The notes beneath the pieces were generated by a model that had not been told where the DNA came from, ran no database searches, and was given only the letters and a program-made list of their open reading frames with translations. From the NCBI RefSeq assembly GCF_900188005.1, contig NZ_FZNR01000005.1, positions 310,001 to 374,000 of the forward strand: DNA of 64,000 nt, in the 5' to 3' direction. The position numbers and the translations under genes were made by a program. This stretch comes from Actinoplanes regularis. Its GTDB lineage: Bacteria > Actinomycetota > Actinomycetes > Mycobacteriales > Micromonosporaceae. Below are positions 55,425 through 63,986 of this stretch, piece by piece. How positions within the stretch are numbered: the stretch's first letter is position 1; each line of letters opens with the position of its first letter.

Positions 55425-56167
55425 TTCGTGCGGAGTGGATCAAGCTGCGGTCGTTGCGGGCACCGATCTGGAGCCTGGGCGTGCTGCTGGGGATGAACGT
55501 GCTGTTCGGCTGGATGATCGCGCTGGCGCAGGCACGGCAGTGGGACGGCACCGAGGCGTGGGATCCGGTGCGGGCCGGGCTGAGCGGGGTGATCGTCACC
55601 CAGATCGCGGCGGCGGTGCTGGGAGTGCTCGCCTTCACCAGCGAGAGCGGCAGCGGCACGATCCGGTCGAGCCTGGCCGCGGTACCCCGCCGGTCACGGC
55701 TGCTGGCCGCGAAGGCCCTGGTGGTCGCGGTCCCGGTGCTGGTCGTCGGGACGGTGGCGGCACTGCTGGCGTTCCTCGCCGGGCAGGCGGCGATCGCCGG
55801 TCAGGGGGTCCCGTCCGCCGGGCTGGGTGACCGGGGTGCACTGCGGGCGATCATCGGCGCGGGCCTCTACCTGACCGCGGCCGCCCTGGCCGGGATGGCC
55901 GCCGGTGTGCTGACCCGCTCCACCGCGGCCGCGGTGACCAGCGTGATCGTCGGCGCGCTGCTGGTGCCGGTCTTCGCCAACGTGATGCCCGAGGCGGTGG
56001 CCAAGCTGATCATCGGCTACTGGCCGACCGCGGCCGGTCTGCGGATCCTCGCGACGGTCCCGGACACCCGGATGCTCGATCCGTGGCCCGGCTTCACCGT
56101 TCTGGCCGTCACCACGGCCGTCCTGCTCGGCGCGGCCTTCCTCACCTTCCGCCGCCGGGACACCTGA
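55421..56167 (+). CDS. ABC-2 type transporter permease
   Basis: 248 aa, six membrane helices. The N-terminus MIRAEWIKLRSLRAPIWSL and the TSESGSGTIRSSLAAVPRR loop are typical of permeases paired with bacitracin-type export ATPases. Translationally coupled to the ATPase (ATGA). Substrate unknown; self-protection against membrane-active peptides is possible. Confidence 0.9.
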   Translation: MIRAEWIKLRSLRAPIWSLGVLLGMNVLFGWMIALAQARQWDGTEAWDPVRAGLSGVIVTQIAAAVLGVLAFTSESGSGTIRSSLAAVPRRSRLLAAKALVVAVPVLVVGTVAALLAFLAGQAAIAGQGVPSAGLGDRGALRAIIGAGLYLTAAALAGMAAGVLTRSTAAAVTSVIVGALLVPVFANVMPEAVAKLIIGYWPTAAGLRILATVPDTRMLDPWPGFTVLAVTTAVLLGAAFLTFRRRDT

Positions 56168-56219
56168 CGCGACAGATTCCTTCGGGTCGGGAGGCCGTGA
56201 GACCCGGCGCACATCCATC

Positions 56220-56232
56220 TGCAATTATTGCA
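56220..56232. promoter_or_regulatory. AT-rich palindrome upstream of the CDF exporter
   Basis: TGCAAT-T-ATTGCA, a perfect 6+1+6 inverted repeat in otherwise GC-rich DNA, 45 bases before the ATG. It resembles half of the long AT-rich operators of ArsR/SmtB zinc or cadmium sensors. Confidence 0.45.
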
Positions 56233-56276
56233 ATGAGCGCATGTGTTGTCGGACTCGACCGCGAAGGGGTTTCACC

Positions 56277-57290
56277 ATGGCGACAGCTGACCCCCAGCAC
56301 GACCATGAGCACGAGCACGGCGGGCACGCCGGTCACGACCACGGTGTCTCCGCCGGCACCGACCGTCGCTGGTTGACCCTGGCCCTGACGCTGATCGGCG
56401 TCTTCATGGCCGGCGAGGTGGTGGTCGGGATCATCGCGCGCTCCCTCGCGCTGCTCTCCGACGCCGCGCACATGCTCACCGACGCCGGCGCGATCGTGCT
56501 CGCCCTGATCGCCATGCGCCTGGCGGCGCGACAACCCAAGGGCGGTTTCACGTACGGCCTGAAGCGCGCCGAGATCCTCTCCGCCCAGGCCAACGGCCTG
56601 ACGATGCTGCTGCTCGCGGCCTGGCTCGCCTACGAATCGGTCCAGCGGCTGATCGACCCGCCCCAGGTCGCCGGGGGACTGGTCCTGGTCACCGCCCTGG
56701 TCGGCATCGTCGTCAACCTCGCCGCGGCCTGGGCGATGAGCCGCGCGAACCGGGCCAGCCTCAACGTCGAGGGCGCCTTCCAGCACATCCTCAGCGACCT
56801 GTACGCGTTCATCGCCACCGCGATCGCCGGCGTCGTCATGGTCACCACCGGCTTCACCCGGGCGGACGGGATCGCCACCCTGATCGTCGTCGCCCTCATG
56901 ATCAAGTCCGGTCTGCGTCTGATCCACGAGTCCGGCCGGATCTTCCTCGAGGCGGCCCCGGCCGGCTTCGACCCGGCCGCGCTCGGTGCCGAGATCGCCG
57001 CGATGGACGAGGTCGTCGAGGTGCACGACCTGCACGTTTGGCAGATCACCTCCGGGCAGCCGGCGCTCTCGGCGCACGTACTGGTCGTCCCGGACGGCGA
57101 CTGCCACGCCGTCCGCGCCCGGATCGAGGAACTGCTGCGGACACGGCATCGGATCACCCACAGCACCCTGCAGGTCGATCATGACGGGGACGAGCAGGAC
57201 GACCACTGCGACGACGCGCACGGCCTCGCCTACCGGTCCGGCCGGATGAACGGGGAGTCGTCCGCCCTGCTCCACCCAGCGAGAGACTAG
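56277..57290 (+). CDS. Cation diffusion facilitator (zinc exporter type)
   Basis: 337 aa. His/Asp-rich N-terminus (residues 8-23), six membrane helices and a C-terminal cytoplasmic domain (about 210-315). The transport site motifs HMLTD in helix 2 and HILSD in helix 5 give the HD-HD pattern of zinc-selective CzcD/ZitB members. The C-terminus carries further His/Asp clusters. The ATG at 56277 follows GAAGGGG. Confidence 0.93.
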   Translation: MATADPQHDHEHEHGGHAGHDHGVSAGTDRRWLTLALTLIGVFMAGEVVVGIIARSLALLSDAAHMLTDAGAIVLALIAMRLAARQPKGGFTYGLKRAEILSAQANGLTMLLLAAWLAYESVQRLIDPPQVAGGLVLVTALVGIVVNLAAAWAMSRANRASLNVEGAFQHILSDLYAFIATAIAGVVMVTTGFTRADGIATLIVVALMIKSGLRLIHESGRIFLEAAPAGFDPAALGAEIAAMDEVVEVHDLHVWQITSGQPALSAHVLVVPDGDCHAVRARIEELLRTRHRITHSTLQVDHDGDEQDDHCDDAHGLAYRSGRMNGESSALLHPARD

Positions 57291-57355
57291 ACTGCCATGG
57301 CTACCAGGTCGCATCGATGTAGATCCGTTCCCGGACGGTATGTGAGGATGCGGTC

Positions 57356-57439
57356 ATGCAGGACGACAAGCGCCCACCGGCACGTGGAACCCGCCGGTCT
57401 TGGGTGAGCGTGACGCCGCCGGCGGCGGGGGCGGTGTGA
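57356..57439 (+). CDS. Possible 27-residue upstream reading frame of the SpoIIE phosphatase
   Basis: ATG at 57356 with GAGG 8 nt upstream; Pro/Arg-rich product. Its stop overlaps the phosphatase GTG as GTGA, the coupling pattern used elsewhere in this window. No similarity recognised; it may only serve to load ribosomes. Confidence 0.3.
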   Translation: MQDDKRPPARGTRRSWVSVTPPAAGAV

Positions 57440-59226
57440 CCCTCGATCCGACCCCGGCGCCCCTCACCGCACCCGGGCGGCTCGCGGCTGTGGTCAGCAC
57501 AGGGCTGACCGCGAAGGCCGACCCCGCCTTGGACCGGTTCACGGCGATGGTGCGTACCGTGCTCGACGTGCCGGTCGCGTTGATCAGCCTGGTCGAGGCC
57601 GACCGGCAGATCTTCCCCGGCGCATGCGGTCTGGCCGACCCGTGGCAGCGGCAGCGGCAAACGCCGTTGTCACACTCGTTCTGCCAGCACGTCGTGGTCA
57701 CCGCCGAACCGCTGATCATCCCGGACGCCCGCACCGACTCGCGGGTGATCGGCAACCTGGCCATCCACGACCTCAACGTCGTCGGCTACGCGGGGATGCC
57801 ACTGACCGACGCCACCGGACAGGTACTCGGGTCGTTGTGCGCCATCGACAGCAGCCCCCGCCGGTGGACCGCCAAAGAACTCGCCGTCCTCTCCGAACTG
57901 GCCGCGGCCTGCAGCGACATGCTGCGGCTGCGGGTCACCACCCGCACCGCCCGGCACCGCGAGAACCAGGCCCGAGCACGCAACGCCACCGCGGACGCCG
58001 CGTTCGACCGTAGCCAACTGCTGCTCCGGGCCAGTTCCGCGCTTGCCGAGACCAGCACCGGCGACGACATCGTCGAAGTCGTCCGCGACCTGGTCACCGG
58101 CTCGTTGAACCCGGCCTACGTCGGGGTGTCGCTGCTCGACCCGGCCGGGCAGGTCAACCTGCAGTCCGGGCTGTCACTGCCCCCACGTATCGCCGAACGG
58201 TGGCATCACTACACCGGCACCGCCGCCACTCCCTCCGCGCTGGCCGTCCGCCTCGGCGCCCAGGTCCTGCTACCTGACCTGGCCACCGTGCAAGCATTGA
58301 CCCCGGATGCCCTCGACACGTTCACCGAGATGGGCTGGCAGTCCGCCGCGAGCGTCCCCCTCCCCGGCGTGGCCGGCCCGATCGGGGCGCTCACCTTCGT
58401 CTGGAAACAGCCCTACCAGCTCGACCCGGCTGAACAGGCCGTCCTCGCCGCGCTGGCCGGGTTCGTCGCCCAGGCCCTGCAACGCGCCGACTACCTGGTC
58501 TCCCGCGAGAACGTCGCCACCGTCCTGCAGCGCGCCCTGCTGAGTGAACTGCCCGACGGTGCGCCCTACGAGTTGGCCGCGCGCTACGAACCCGCCGCGC
58601 GCGGCGAATACGTCGGCGGCGACTGGTACGACGCCGTGCGGCTCGACACCGCCCACCTCGCCCTGGTCGTCGGCGACGTCACCGGCCACGACATGCGCGC
58701 CGCGGCCCTCATGGGACGACTTCGCAACAAACTGCGCCTGCTGCTCGTCGACCGCCACGAACCACCCGCCGCCCTGTTACGCCGTCTCGACACCGCCAAC
58801 CGCGCCCTCGGCGACCAGATCACCGCGACCGCCCTGCTCGCCTACCTACAGCCCGAGTTCGACCGCGAAGGCCACCGGCTGCACTGGTCCAACGCCGGAC
58901 ACCCCAGCCCGATCCTGATCACCGGCACCGGTGCCATCGCGCTGCAGGGACGAGACCCGCTGATCGGCGCGCCCACCCGGTCCCCGCGAACCAGTCACAC
59001 GCACCACCTGCCGCCCGGCTCCACGCTGCTGTTCTACACCGACGGCCTCATCGAAACCCGCCGGTACACCTTCGACGAACGCGAACGGCTACTGCACGCC
59101 GCCGCCGCTGCCCTCGCTGACAAACCCCTGCCAGAACTACTCGACCGGCTTTACCGGGATTTCGCCGGCGACGACCACGAAGACGATGTTGCCCTGCTCG
59201 CCGTGCGGACCCCACACCGAATCTGA
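57436..59226 (+). CDS. GAF-GAF-SpoIIE (PP2C) phosphatase
   Basis: 596 aa. Two GAF domains (about 25-165 and 190-350), then a PPM/SpoIIE domain (about 365-590) with the metal Asp residues in GGDWYDAV and VVGDVTGHD, the HWSNAGHPSP block, FYTDGLIETR and the closing DDHEDDVALLAVR. Such RsbU/RsbP-like enzymes dephosphorylate STAS anti-anti-sigma factors; one is encoded just downstream at 59354. The GTG at 57436 was chosen for its overlap with the upstream uORF; TTG at 57400 is possible. Confidence 0.9.
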   Translation: MTLDPTPAPLTAPGRLAAVVSTGLTAKADPALDRFTAMVRTVLDVPVALISLVEADRQIFPGACGLADPWQRQRQTPLSHSFCQHVVVTAEPLIIPDARTDSRVIGNLAIHDLNVVGYAGMPLTDATGQVLGSLCAIDSSPRRWTAKELAVLSELAAACSDMLRLRVTTRTARHRENQARARNATADAAFDRSQLLLRASSALAETSTGDDIVEVVRDLVTGSLNPAYVGVSLLDPAGQVNLQSGLSLPPRIAERWHHYTGTAATPSALAVRLGAQVLLPDLATVQALTPDALDTFTEMGWQSAASVPLPGVAGPIGALTFVWKQPYQLDPAEQAVLAALAGFVAQALQRADYLVSRENVATVLQRALLSELPDGAPYELAARYEPAARGEYVGGDWYDAVRLDTAHLALVVGDVTGHDMRAAALMGRLRNKLRLLLVDRHEPPAALLRRLDTANRALGDQITATALLAYLQPEFDREGHRLHWSNAGHPSPILITGTGAIALQGRDPLIGAPTRSPRTSHTHHLPPGSTLLFYTDGLIETRRYTFDERERLLHAAAAALADKPLPELLDRLYRDFAGDDHEDDVALLAVRTPHRI

Positions 59227-59353
59227 GGCTCCCGGAAACCGCCCGGACCGGTCGACGCGGATACTGCCGCCGGTCGCGGGTAGGTTAGGGGCATCCAAGC
59301 GTCGCGGTGCCAGCAGGCCGAGCGCACCCTGATCCGCGACGCAAGGACACCGA

Positions 59354-59692
59354 ATGCTTCCCGCACCTCTGTGGTCGGCGCAAGTAGCCGCGCACGACCA
59401 CACCCACACCGTGACCATCACCGGCGAACTCGACCTTCACGGCGCTGACGCGCTGCGCCTGCTACTGATCGCCGAACTCGACACCGGTGACCTCAGCACG
59501 GTCATCGCCGACCTCGCCGATGTCACCTTCCTCGACTCCGCCGCACTCGGCGCCCTCATCCGCGCCTACCAACACGCCGATGACACCGGCCGGCAATTCC
59601 TGGTCCGCAACCCCAGCCGGCCCGTCCAACGCATCCTCGAAATCACCGGCGTGAACGACATCCTCAATCCGCCTGCCGACATCAAAGAATAA
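59354..59692 (+). CDS. STAS anti-anti-sigma factor
   Basis: 112 aa. Strand VTITGELDLHGADALRLLL and the phosphorylation motif VTFLDSAALGALIRAY, with Ser after Asp as in SpoIIAA/RsbV. AAGGA lies before the ATG. Probable substrate of the phosphatase upstream; the matching anti-sigma kinase (RsbW-like) is not in the window. TAGGTT at 59281-59286 may be its -10 box. Confidence 0.9.
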   Translation: MLPAPLWSAQVAAHDHTHTVTITGELDLHGADALRLLLIAELDTGDLSTVIADLADVTFLDSAALGALIRAYQHADDTGRQFLVRNPSRPVQRILEITGVNDILNPPADIKE

Positions 59693-59776
59693 TCAGACAG
59701 CCACGGAGCGAGCCCACTCCAGGCTGGTGCGCACCCGCGAGTTCGCCGGCGATGGAGGCGCTTGTCGCCAGTCTGG

Positions 59777-60235
59777 TCAGCGCGGGGAGTGCGCGGTGTG
59801 GCGGGAGTGCTCAGCCAGTTCGGCCAGCCGGAGTAGGGCTTCGGCGTTGCGCCCGTGCAGGGCCAGATCGTTGATCTTGTTGTCGAACCAGTGCAGCGGA
59901 CCCTCTTGGAATTCCTCGTACATGGTTACGCGGGTTTCGCCCGGATTGATGGGCTCAAGCGTGATGTGGACGACGGCCTCACCGAGCGGCCAAATTCTGG
60001 CACGGAGCGTGAGTTCACGTCCTGGGTTCAGAGCGATGACGGTCGACGTGTCGTTGATGGAGAGCGGCCACGGACCGACCTTGTGGTGCAGTCGCGTGCC
60101 CGGCTCGGGCCAGGAGGCGTCGACGTCACGGATGTGGGCCGTTCCCACGACCCAGTCGCTGTAGGTCCAGCCGTCCGCCAGGATCGCGTACACCTGTTCG
60201 GCTGTGGTACCGATCGTGCGGGTCACCTCCGCCAT
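59777..60235 (-). CDS. SRPBCC (START/polyketide-cyclase fold) protein
   Basis: 152 aa. N-terminal VTRTIGTTAEQVYAILADGWTYSDWVVG and RLHHKVGPWPLSI match the hydrophobic-pocket fold of SRPBCC proteins. Ligand and role unknown. TATACC on the minus strand 7 nt before the ATG resembles the leaderless promoters seen elsewhere here. Confidence 0.85.
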   Translation of the reverse strand: MAEVTRTIGTTAEQVYAILADGWTYSDWVVGTAHIRDVDASWPEPGTRLHHKVGPWPLSINDTSTVIALNPGRELTLRARIWPLGEAVVHITLEPINPGETRVTMYEEFQEGPLHWFDNKINDLALHGRNAEALLRLAELAEHSRHTAHSPR

Positions 60236-60353
60236 GATCGTTGGTATACCCGGCTGCGGTCCTGGATAACGCCTGATCAGCGGCGTTTATCGCCGAAGTG
60301 GAGGTCGGCGCAGGTGTGCTGGCACCTTCCGCGCCCGGGTCCGGGAGTTCCTC

Positions 60354-61085
60354 TCAGGGCTGGGCCAGGCCCGGCAGGCTGGGTAGATCGGTGACGATCA
60401 GATGCGCGACCTCGGTGAGCCGCCGGTTGTTGCTCCGGGCGTAGGCGCGGATTCGGTTGAAGGCCTCGTCGACGGTGACGTTGTGGATCTGGGCGAGGGC
60501 GCCTTTGGCCTGCTCGATGACGATCCGGCTGTTCAGCGCTCCCTGTAGCTGTTCGGTCAGCGCTTCACTACGGCGGATGGCGCGTTCCTGCATCAGGCCG
60601 ATGGTCGCCACGTCGGCGAGGGCCTGCATGATCGGGACATCCGCGTCGTCGAAGTTTCCGCCCCGGGTGTCGCCGAAGACGTTGAGCGCACCGATCACCT
60701 GGCTGCGCAGCCGCAGGGGGAACGCGTGTACCGACCGGAAGCCGGCCGCCGTGGCTCGCGGTGCGAACAGGGGCCAGCGGGCGGTCGCCGCCGCGAGGTC
60801 GACGTTGATGACCGACTGACCCGTGCGGAACGCCTCCAGGCACGGGCCCTGCGAGTTCTGCAACTGGAACAACTCCACCAGGCGGACGTTCTCGTCGGAA
60901 CCCGCGATGAACTCCAGCCGTCCGTGTTCGTCGGCCAGCATCAGCCCGGCAGCGGCCGCTCCGACGAGGCTGCTCGCCCGGTCGGTGAGCAAGTGCAGGA
61001 AATCGAACAGGTCGAACTCGTCGACCAGGGTGTCGGCGACCTCCACGAAGATCGCGCTCAACCGCTCAGCTGAAACGGTACCCAT
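60354..61085 (-). CDS. GAF-ANTAR transcription antiterminator (1)
   Basis: 243 aa. GAF domain (about 15-165) and a C-terminal ANTAR RNA-binding domain (IVIEQAKGALAQIHNVTVDEAFNRIRAYARSNNRRLTEV). ANTAR proteins bind paired hexanucleotide stem-loops and prevent transcription termination. GGGAGG lies 6 nt before the ATG at 61085. Paralogue of the next gene. Confidence 0.9.
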   Translation of the reverse strand: MGTVSAERLSAIFVEVADTLVDEFDLFDFLHLLTDRASSLVGAAAAGLMLADEHGRLEFIAGSDENVRLVELFQLQNSQGPCLEAFRTGQSVINVDLAAATARWPLFAPRATAAGFRSVHAFPLRLRSQVIGALNVFGDTRGGNFDDADVPIMQALADVATIGLMQERAIRRSEALTEQLQGALNSRIVIEQAKGALAQIHNVTVDEAFNRIRAYARSNNRRLTEVAHLIVTDLPSLPGLAQP

Positions 61086-61121
61086 GCCCTGCCTCCCGGT
61101 ACTCCTGAACCGACCAGCCAA

Positions 61122-61889
61122 TCACTCTGTGTCCCCATCCAGCCGCAGCCGCCGATTGACAACATCACGCGCGACGTCGTCGAGGCTAAGGTTCTCGGCA
61201 TACGCGTACGCCCGGATCCGCGCCAGAGCCTCACCGATGGACACCCCGAGCTGCACCATGACCATCCCCTGCGCCTGAAACAACTCGGCACGGCGTCCGA
61301 CCCCCAGCACAGCAGCGCCATCGCCATCACGGAGATGTCCGTTCGCTTGCCGGTCGAGCAACGCTTCCACGGTGACCTCGGCGAAGCCGAGGGCCGTCCG
61401 GAGCTCCTCGTCGGTCAACGGCCCGACCCGGTCCCGGAAGATGTCGATCACACCGAGCCGGACGGCGCCGACCTGCAGCGGAAACGCGAAGACGGCGCGG
61501 ACGCCGCCGTCCTGAGCGGCAGGAGCGTAGACGGGCCACTGGTACGTCGCGGCGGCGGTCAGGTCAGTGGTGAGCACCGGCCGACGACTGGCGAACGCGT
61601 CAAGGCAGGGGCCCTCGCCCAGAACGAACTGCAACTCCTCGATGCGTTCACTCACCGGATCAGACGCCGCCGACACGCCACGGGTCCCATCGGCGGTCAT
61701 CACGCTGATGCCCGCGCCACAGGCCGACAATGCCCCGACAGCGGCACGACACACCCGCTGCAGCAGGTCCAGGTGATCCGGCTGCCGGTCGATGAGACCG
61801 CGGACCACAGCCCTGTGCTTGTCCGCGCCGCCGCCCGATGTCATGACCTCGAACGCCTCTGCGCCGACCGGGTGAAACCACGCATCCAT
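61122..61889 (-). CDS. GAF-ANTAR transcription antiterminator (2)
   Basis: 255 aa. GAF domain (about 35-180) and ANTAR end (ELFQAQGMVMVQLGVSIGEALARIRAYAYAENLSLDDVARDVV). Immediately upstream of, and same strand as, the first GAF-ANTAR gene (36 bases apart), so an operon is likely. The start is uncertain: ATG 61889 or an internal ATG at 61844. Confidence 0.88.
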   Translation of the reverse strand: MDAWFHPVGAEAFEVMTSGGGADKHRAVVRGLIDRQPDHLDLLQRVCRAAVGALSACGAGISVMTADGTRGVSAASDPVSERIEELQFVLGEGPCLDAFASRRPVLTTDLTAAATYQWPVYAPAAQDGGVRAVFAFPLQVGAVRLGVIDIFRDRVGPLTDEELRTALGFAEVTVEALLDRQANGHLRDGDGAAVLGVGRRAELFQAQGMVMVQLGVSIGEALARIRAYAYAENLSLDDVARDVVNRRLRLDGDTE

Positions 61890-62134
61890 GCCCGCACGGC
61901 CACCCCCTTCCCGTCACATACCTCAAGGACCAGGGCAGCATGAGCCGACGCAACTCAAACTCACAGTACTCCCGAGAGGCGTTCCAGCCGCATCAGACAC
62001 CGACAGCCCCGGCAACACTCAAGTGGAGATCGGGATCGACCGGCGCACTCCAGACGCGTACCGTCAACGCTGCGGCTCGTGGCGAGCCGCGGCCCCAGAC
62101 CCTGGCGCACGACCAGTCGCTCCTGGGGTGAGGT

Positions 62135-62638
62135 ATGCCGCTGTACAGGTCATCCGACTGCACCGTCACGGTGAGCAATTTAGATTCAGCGCAGGTGGTT
62201 GAGATCTGCGTCGCCGGCGAACTCGATCTGGACGCCGCGCCCATGCTGGCCGAGGTCACTGACCATCTGATCGGTCTGGCCCCGCTGCAAGTCGTCGTCG
62301 AGCTCGGCGAACTAGCCTTCGCGGGATCAGCACTGCCGAACTGGCTGGCCAGAACGCAAAACCAGATGCACGGCCGCTCCTCCCTGGCGATCCGCCACCC
62401 TCAGCCACTCGTCAGCCGGGTCCTCACACTCACGAAGATGTCGCACCTCATCGACCATCGCCGGCCGACGGCCGAGCCCGTCCCGGCATTGATCCGATGG
62501 CGGGCGCGGCGCCGCGCCGGCCCCGGGCAGGCGGATGCTCCGCCGGGCTTTTCCACTGTTCGCGCCCGTGACGAGCGTGCCGTTCCCGCGACGTCACCAG
62601 CGAGACCGTTTCCGTTTGCTTGCCAGCGGGCCGGGTAG
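62135..62638 (+). CDS. STAS-domain protein with long tail
   Basis: 167 aa. A STAS fold (about 8-105: VVEICVAGELDLDAAPMLAEV) whose phosphorylation site reads LAFAGSALPNW, with Gly-Ser in place of Asp-Ser. The C-terminal 60 residues are basic and low-complexity. Divergent from the GAF-ANTAR pair. It may be a non-canonical anti-sigma-factor antagonist. Confidence 0.8.
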   Translation: MPLYRSSDCTVTVSNLDSAQVVEICVAGELDLDAAPMLAEVTDHLIGLAPLQVVVELGELAFAGSALPNWLARTQNQMHGRSSLAIRHPQPLVSRVLTLTKMSHLIDHRRPTAEPVPALIRWRARRRAGPGQADAPPGFSTVRARDERAVPATSPARPFPFACQRAG

Positions 62639-63805
62639 GTGAGGGATGTGCGTTCCGTCGACAACCGCACGGTCGCGCGGTACACGATGGTCGTCATCGG
62701 CCTCGTCCTCGCGACCACGCTGCTGCTGTTGCTGGTGTATCAGACCCGGCAGGTGCTGACCTGGATCGTGATCGCGGTCTTCTTCGCGGTGGCCCTGCAT
62801 CCGGCAGCGAGCTGGGTGGAGCGCCGCGTGGTGCGGCGCCGGCGCTGGCTCGCCACCCTGCTCGTGTTCCTGCTCGCGTTCGCGTTCATCGGCGCGCTGA
62901 TCACGGTCTTCGTCGTCCCGCTGGCCCGGGAGGGCGCCCAGTTGGCCGATGACCTGCCGAAGCTGATCACGGACGTCCGTGCCGGGCGGGGCCCGCTCGG
63001 CGGTCTGGCCGAGCGGTTCCACGTGTTGGATTACCTGCGAAGCCACGCCGAGCAGCTGCGCGGCTACGCCTCCGGTCTCGGCGCGCCCACCCTGGTGGTG
63101 CTGCGCGGTGCCGCGACCAGCGTGGCGGCCGCTGTCACGATCTTCGTCCTGGCGTACCTGATGGTGCTGGAGGCCAACAAGGTCGTCGACGGGATCCTCG
63201 CGCTGTTCGACCCGCGGCGGGCGGAGCGGATCCGCCGGGTCGGCCACGACTGCGCCAAGACGGTGACCGGCTATCTCACCGGTAATCTGCTCATCAGCGT
63301 GATCTGCGGCCTGCTCACCTACGCCGTCCTGGCGGTCCTCGGAGTGCCGTTCGCCGGGCTGATCGCTCTGTTCGTCGGGCTGGTCGACCTGATCCCGCTG
63401 GTCGGTGCGACGCTGGGGGCGGTGGTCGGCATCGCTGCCGCGTTCACCCAGTCGGTGACCGCGGGCATCGTGGTCATCGTCTTCTTCGTGGTCTATCAGC
63501 AGGCGGAGAACCATCTGCTGCAGCCGCTGATCTTCGCCCGGACGGTGAAACTCAACCCGCTGGCGGTGCTCCTCGCGATCCTGATCGGGGTGGATCTGGC
63601 GGGCATCCTGGGTGCGCTGCTGGCCATCCCGGTCGCCGGGATCATCCAGATCATCGCCCGGGACCTCCGGGACACGCACCGCAGCCGGCTCGCGGGCGAC
63701 ACGGAATACCCGCCGGTCTCGTACGTCGATGACCTCGACTCATCCGATCACGCCCTGCAGCTCCCGCGGCACCCGGCCGCCGGTGAAGCCGCGCCGACAC
63801 GCTGA
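62639..63805 (+). CDS. AI-2E-type transporter family (PerM/YdiK-like)
   Basis: 388 aa with about eight membrane helices. Family landmarks: PLAREGAQLADDLPKLI, GLVDLIPLVGATLGAVVGI, and FFVVYQQAENHLLQPLIFARTVKLNPLAVLLAILIG. Members export diverse molecules or work as Na+/H+ antiporters; the AI-2 label is historical. GTG start directly follows the STAS gene's stop. C-terminal 45 residues are hydrophilic. Confidence 0.92.
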   Translation: MRDVRSVDNRTVARYTMVVIGLVLATTLLLLLVYQTRQVLTWIVIAVFFAVALHPAASWVERRVVRRRRWLATLLVFLLAFAFIGALITVFVVPLAREGAQLADDLPKLITDVRAGRGPLGGLAERFHVLDYLRSHAEQLRGYASGLGAPTLVVLRGAATSVAAAVTIFVLAYLMVLEANKVVDGILALFDPRRAERIRRVGHDCAKTVTGYLTGNLLISVICGLLTYAVLAVLGVPFAGLIALFVGLVDLIPLVGATLGAVVGIAAAFTQSVTAGIVVIVFFVVYQQAENHLLQPLIFARTVKLNPLAVLLAILIGVDLAGILGALLAIPVAGIIQIIARDLRDTHRSRLAGDTEYPPVSYVDDLDSSDHALQLPRHPAAGEAAPTR

Positions 63806-63819
63806 ATCCGTCTGTTCGG

Positions 63820-63930
63820 TCGACCGACCGAGCCGGGCTCGATGCTCGCCTCGACGACTTGGCCGGCGTCGTGGTGGCTCGCCTCGGCGGCGACAAGTTC
63901 GTCGAGAGTCTACGCCGTACTAGGGAATAA
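63820..63930 (+). pseudogene. GGDEF-domain remnant
   Basis: A short frame reads LDDLAGVVVARLGGDKFVESL before a stop at 63928. This matches the active-site strand of diguanylate cyclases (ARLGGDEFV) but with GGDKF, no start codon and no further domain. Probably a decayed fragment. Confidence 0.35.
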
Positions 63931-63954
63931 TCAGACTCATTCCGGGCGGATCGG

Positions 63955-63986
63955 ACGCCGAACGGGCTAGCGTTGGTATTCGGCGT
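63955..63986. repeat. Inverted repeat near the window edge
   Basis: ACGCCGAA (63955-63962) and TTCGGCGT (63979-63986) form an 8-bp inverted repeat with a 16-base loop, immediately upstream of the window end; it may be an operator of a gene beyond. Confidence 0.3.

Noticed and set aside
59688..59699. The 12-mer GAATAATCAGAC, also found at 63924-63935
   Set aside because: Two copies of a short sequence at gene ends without further shared flanks; could be chance.
61940..62131. Short plus-strand open frame before the second STAS gene
   Set aside because: No ribosome-binding site, composition like intergenic DNA and no similarity.
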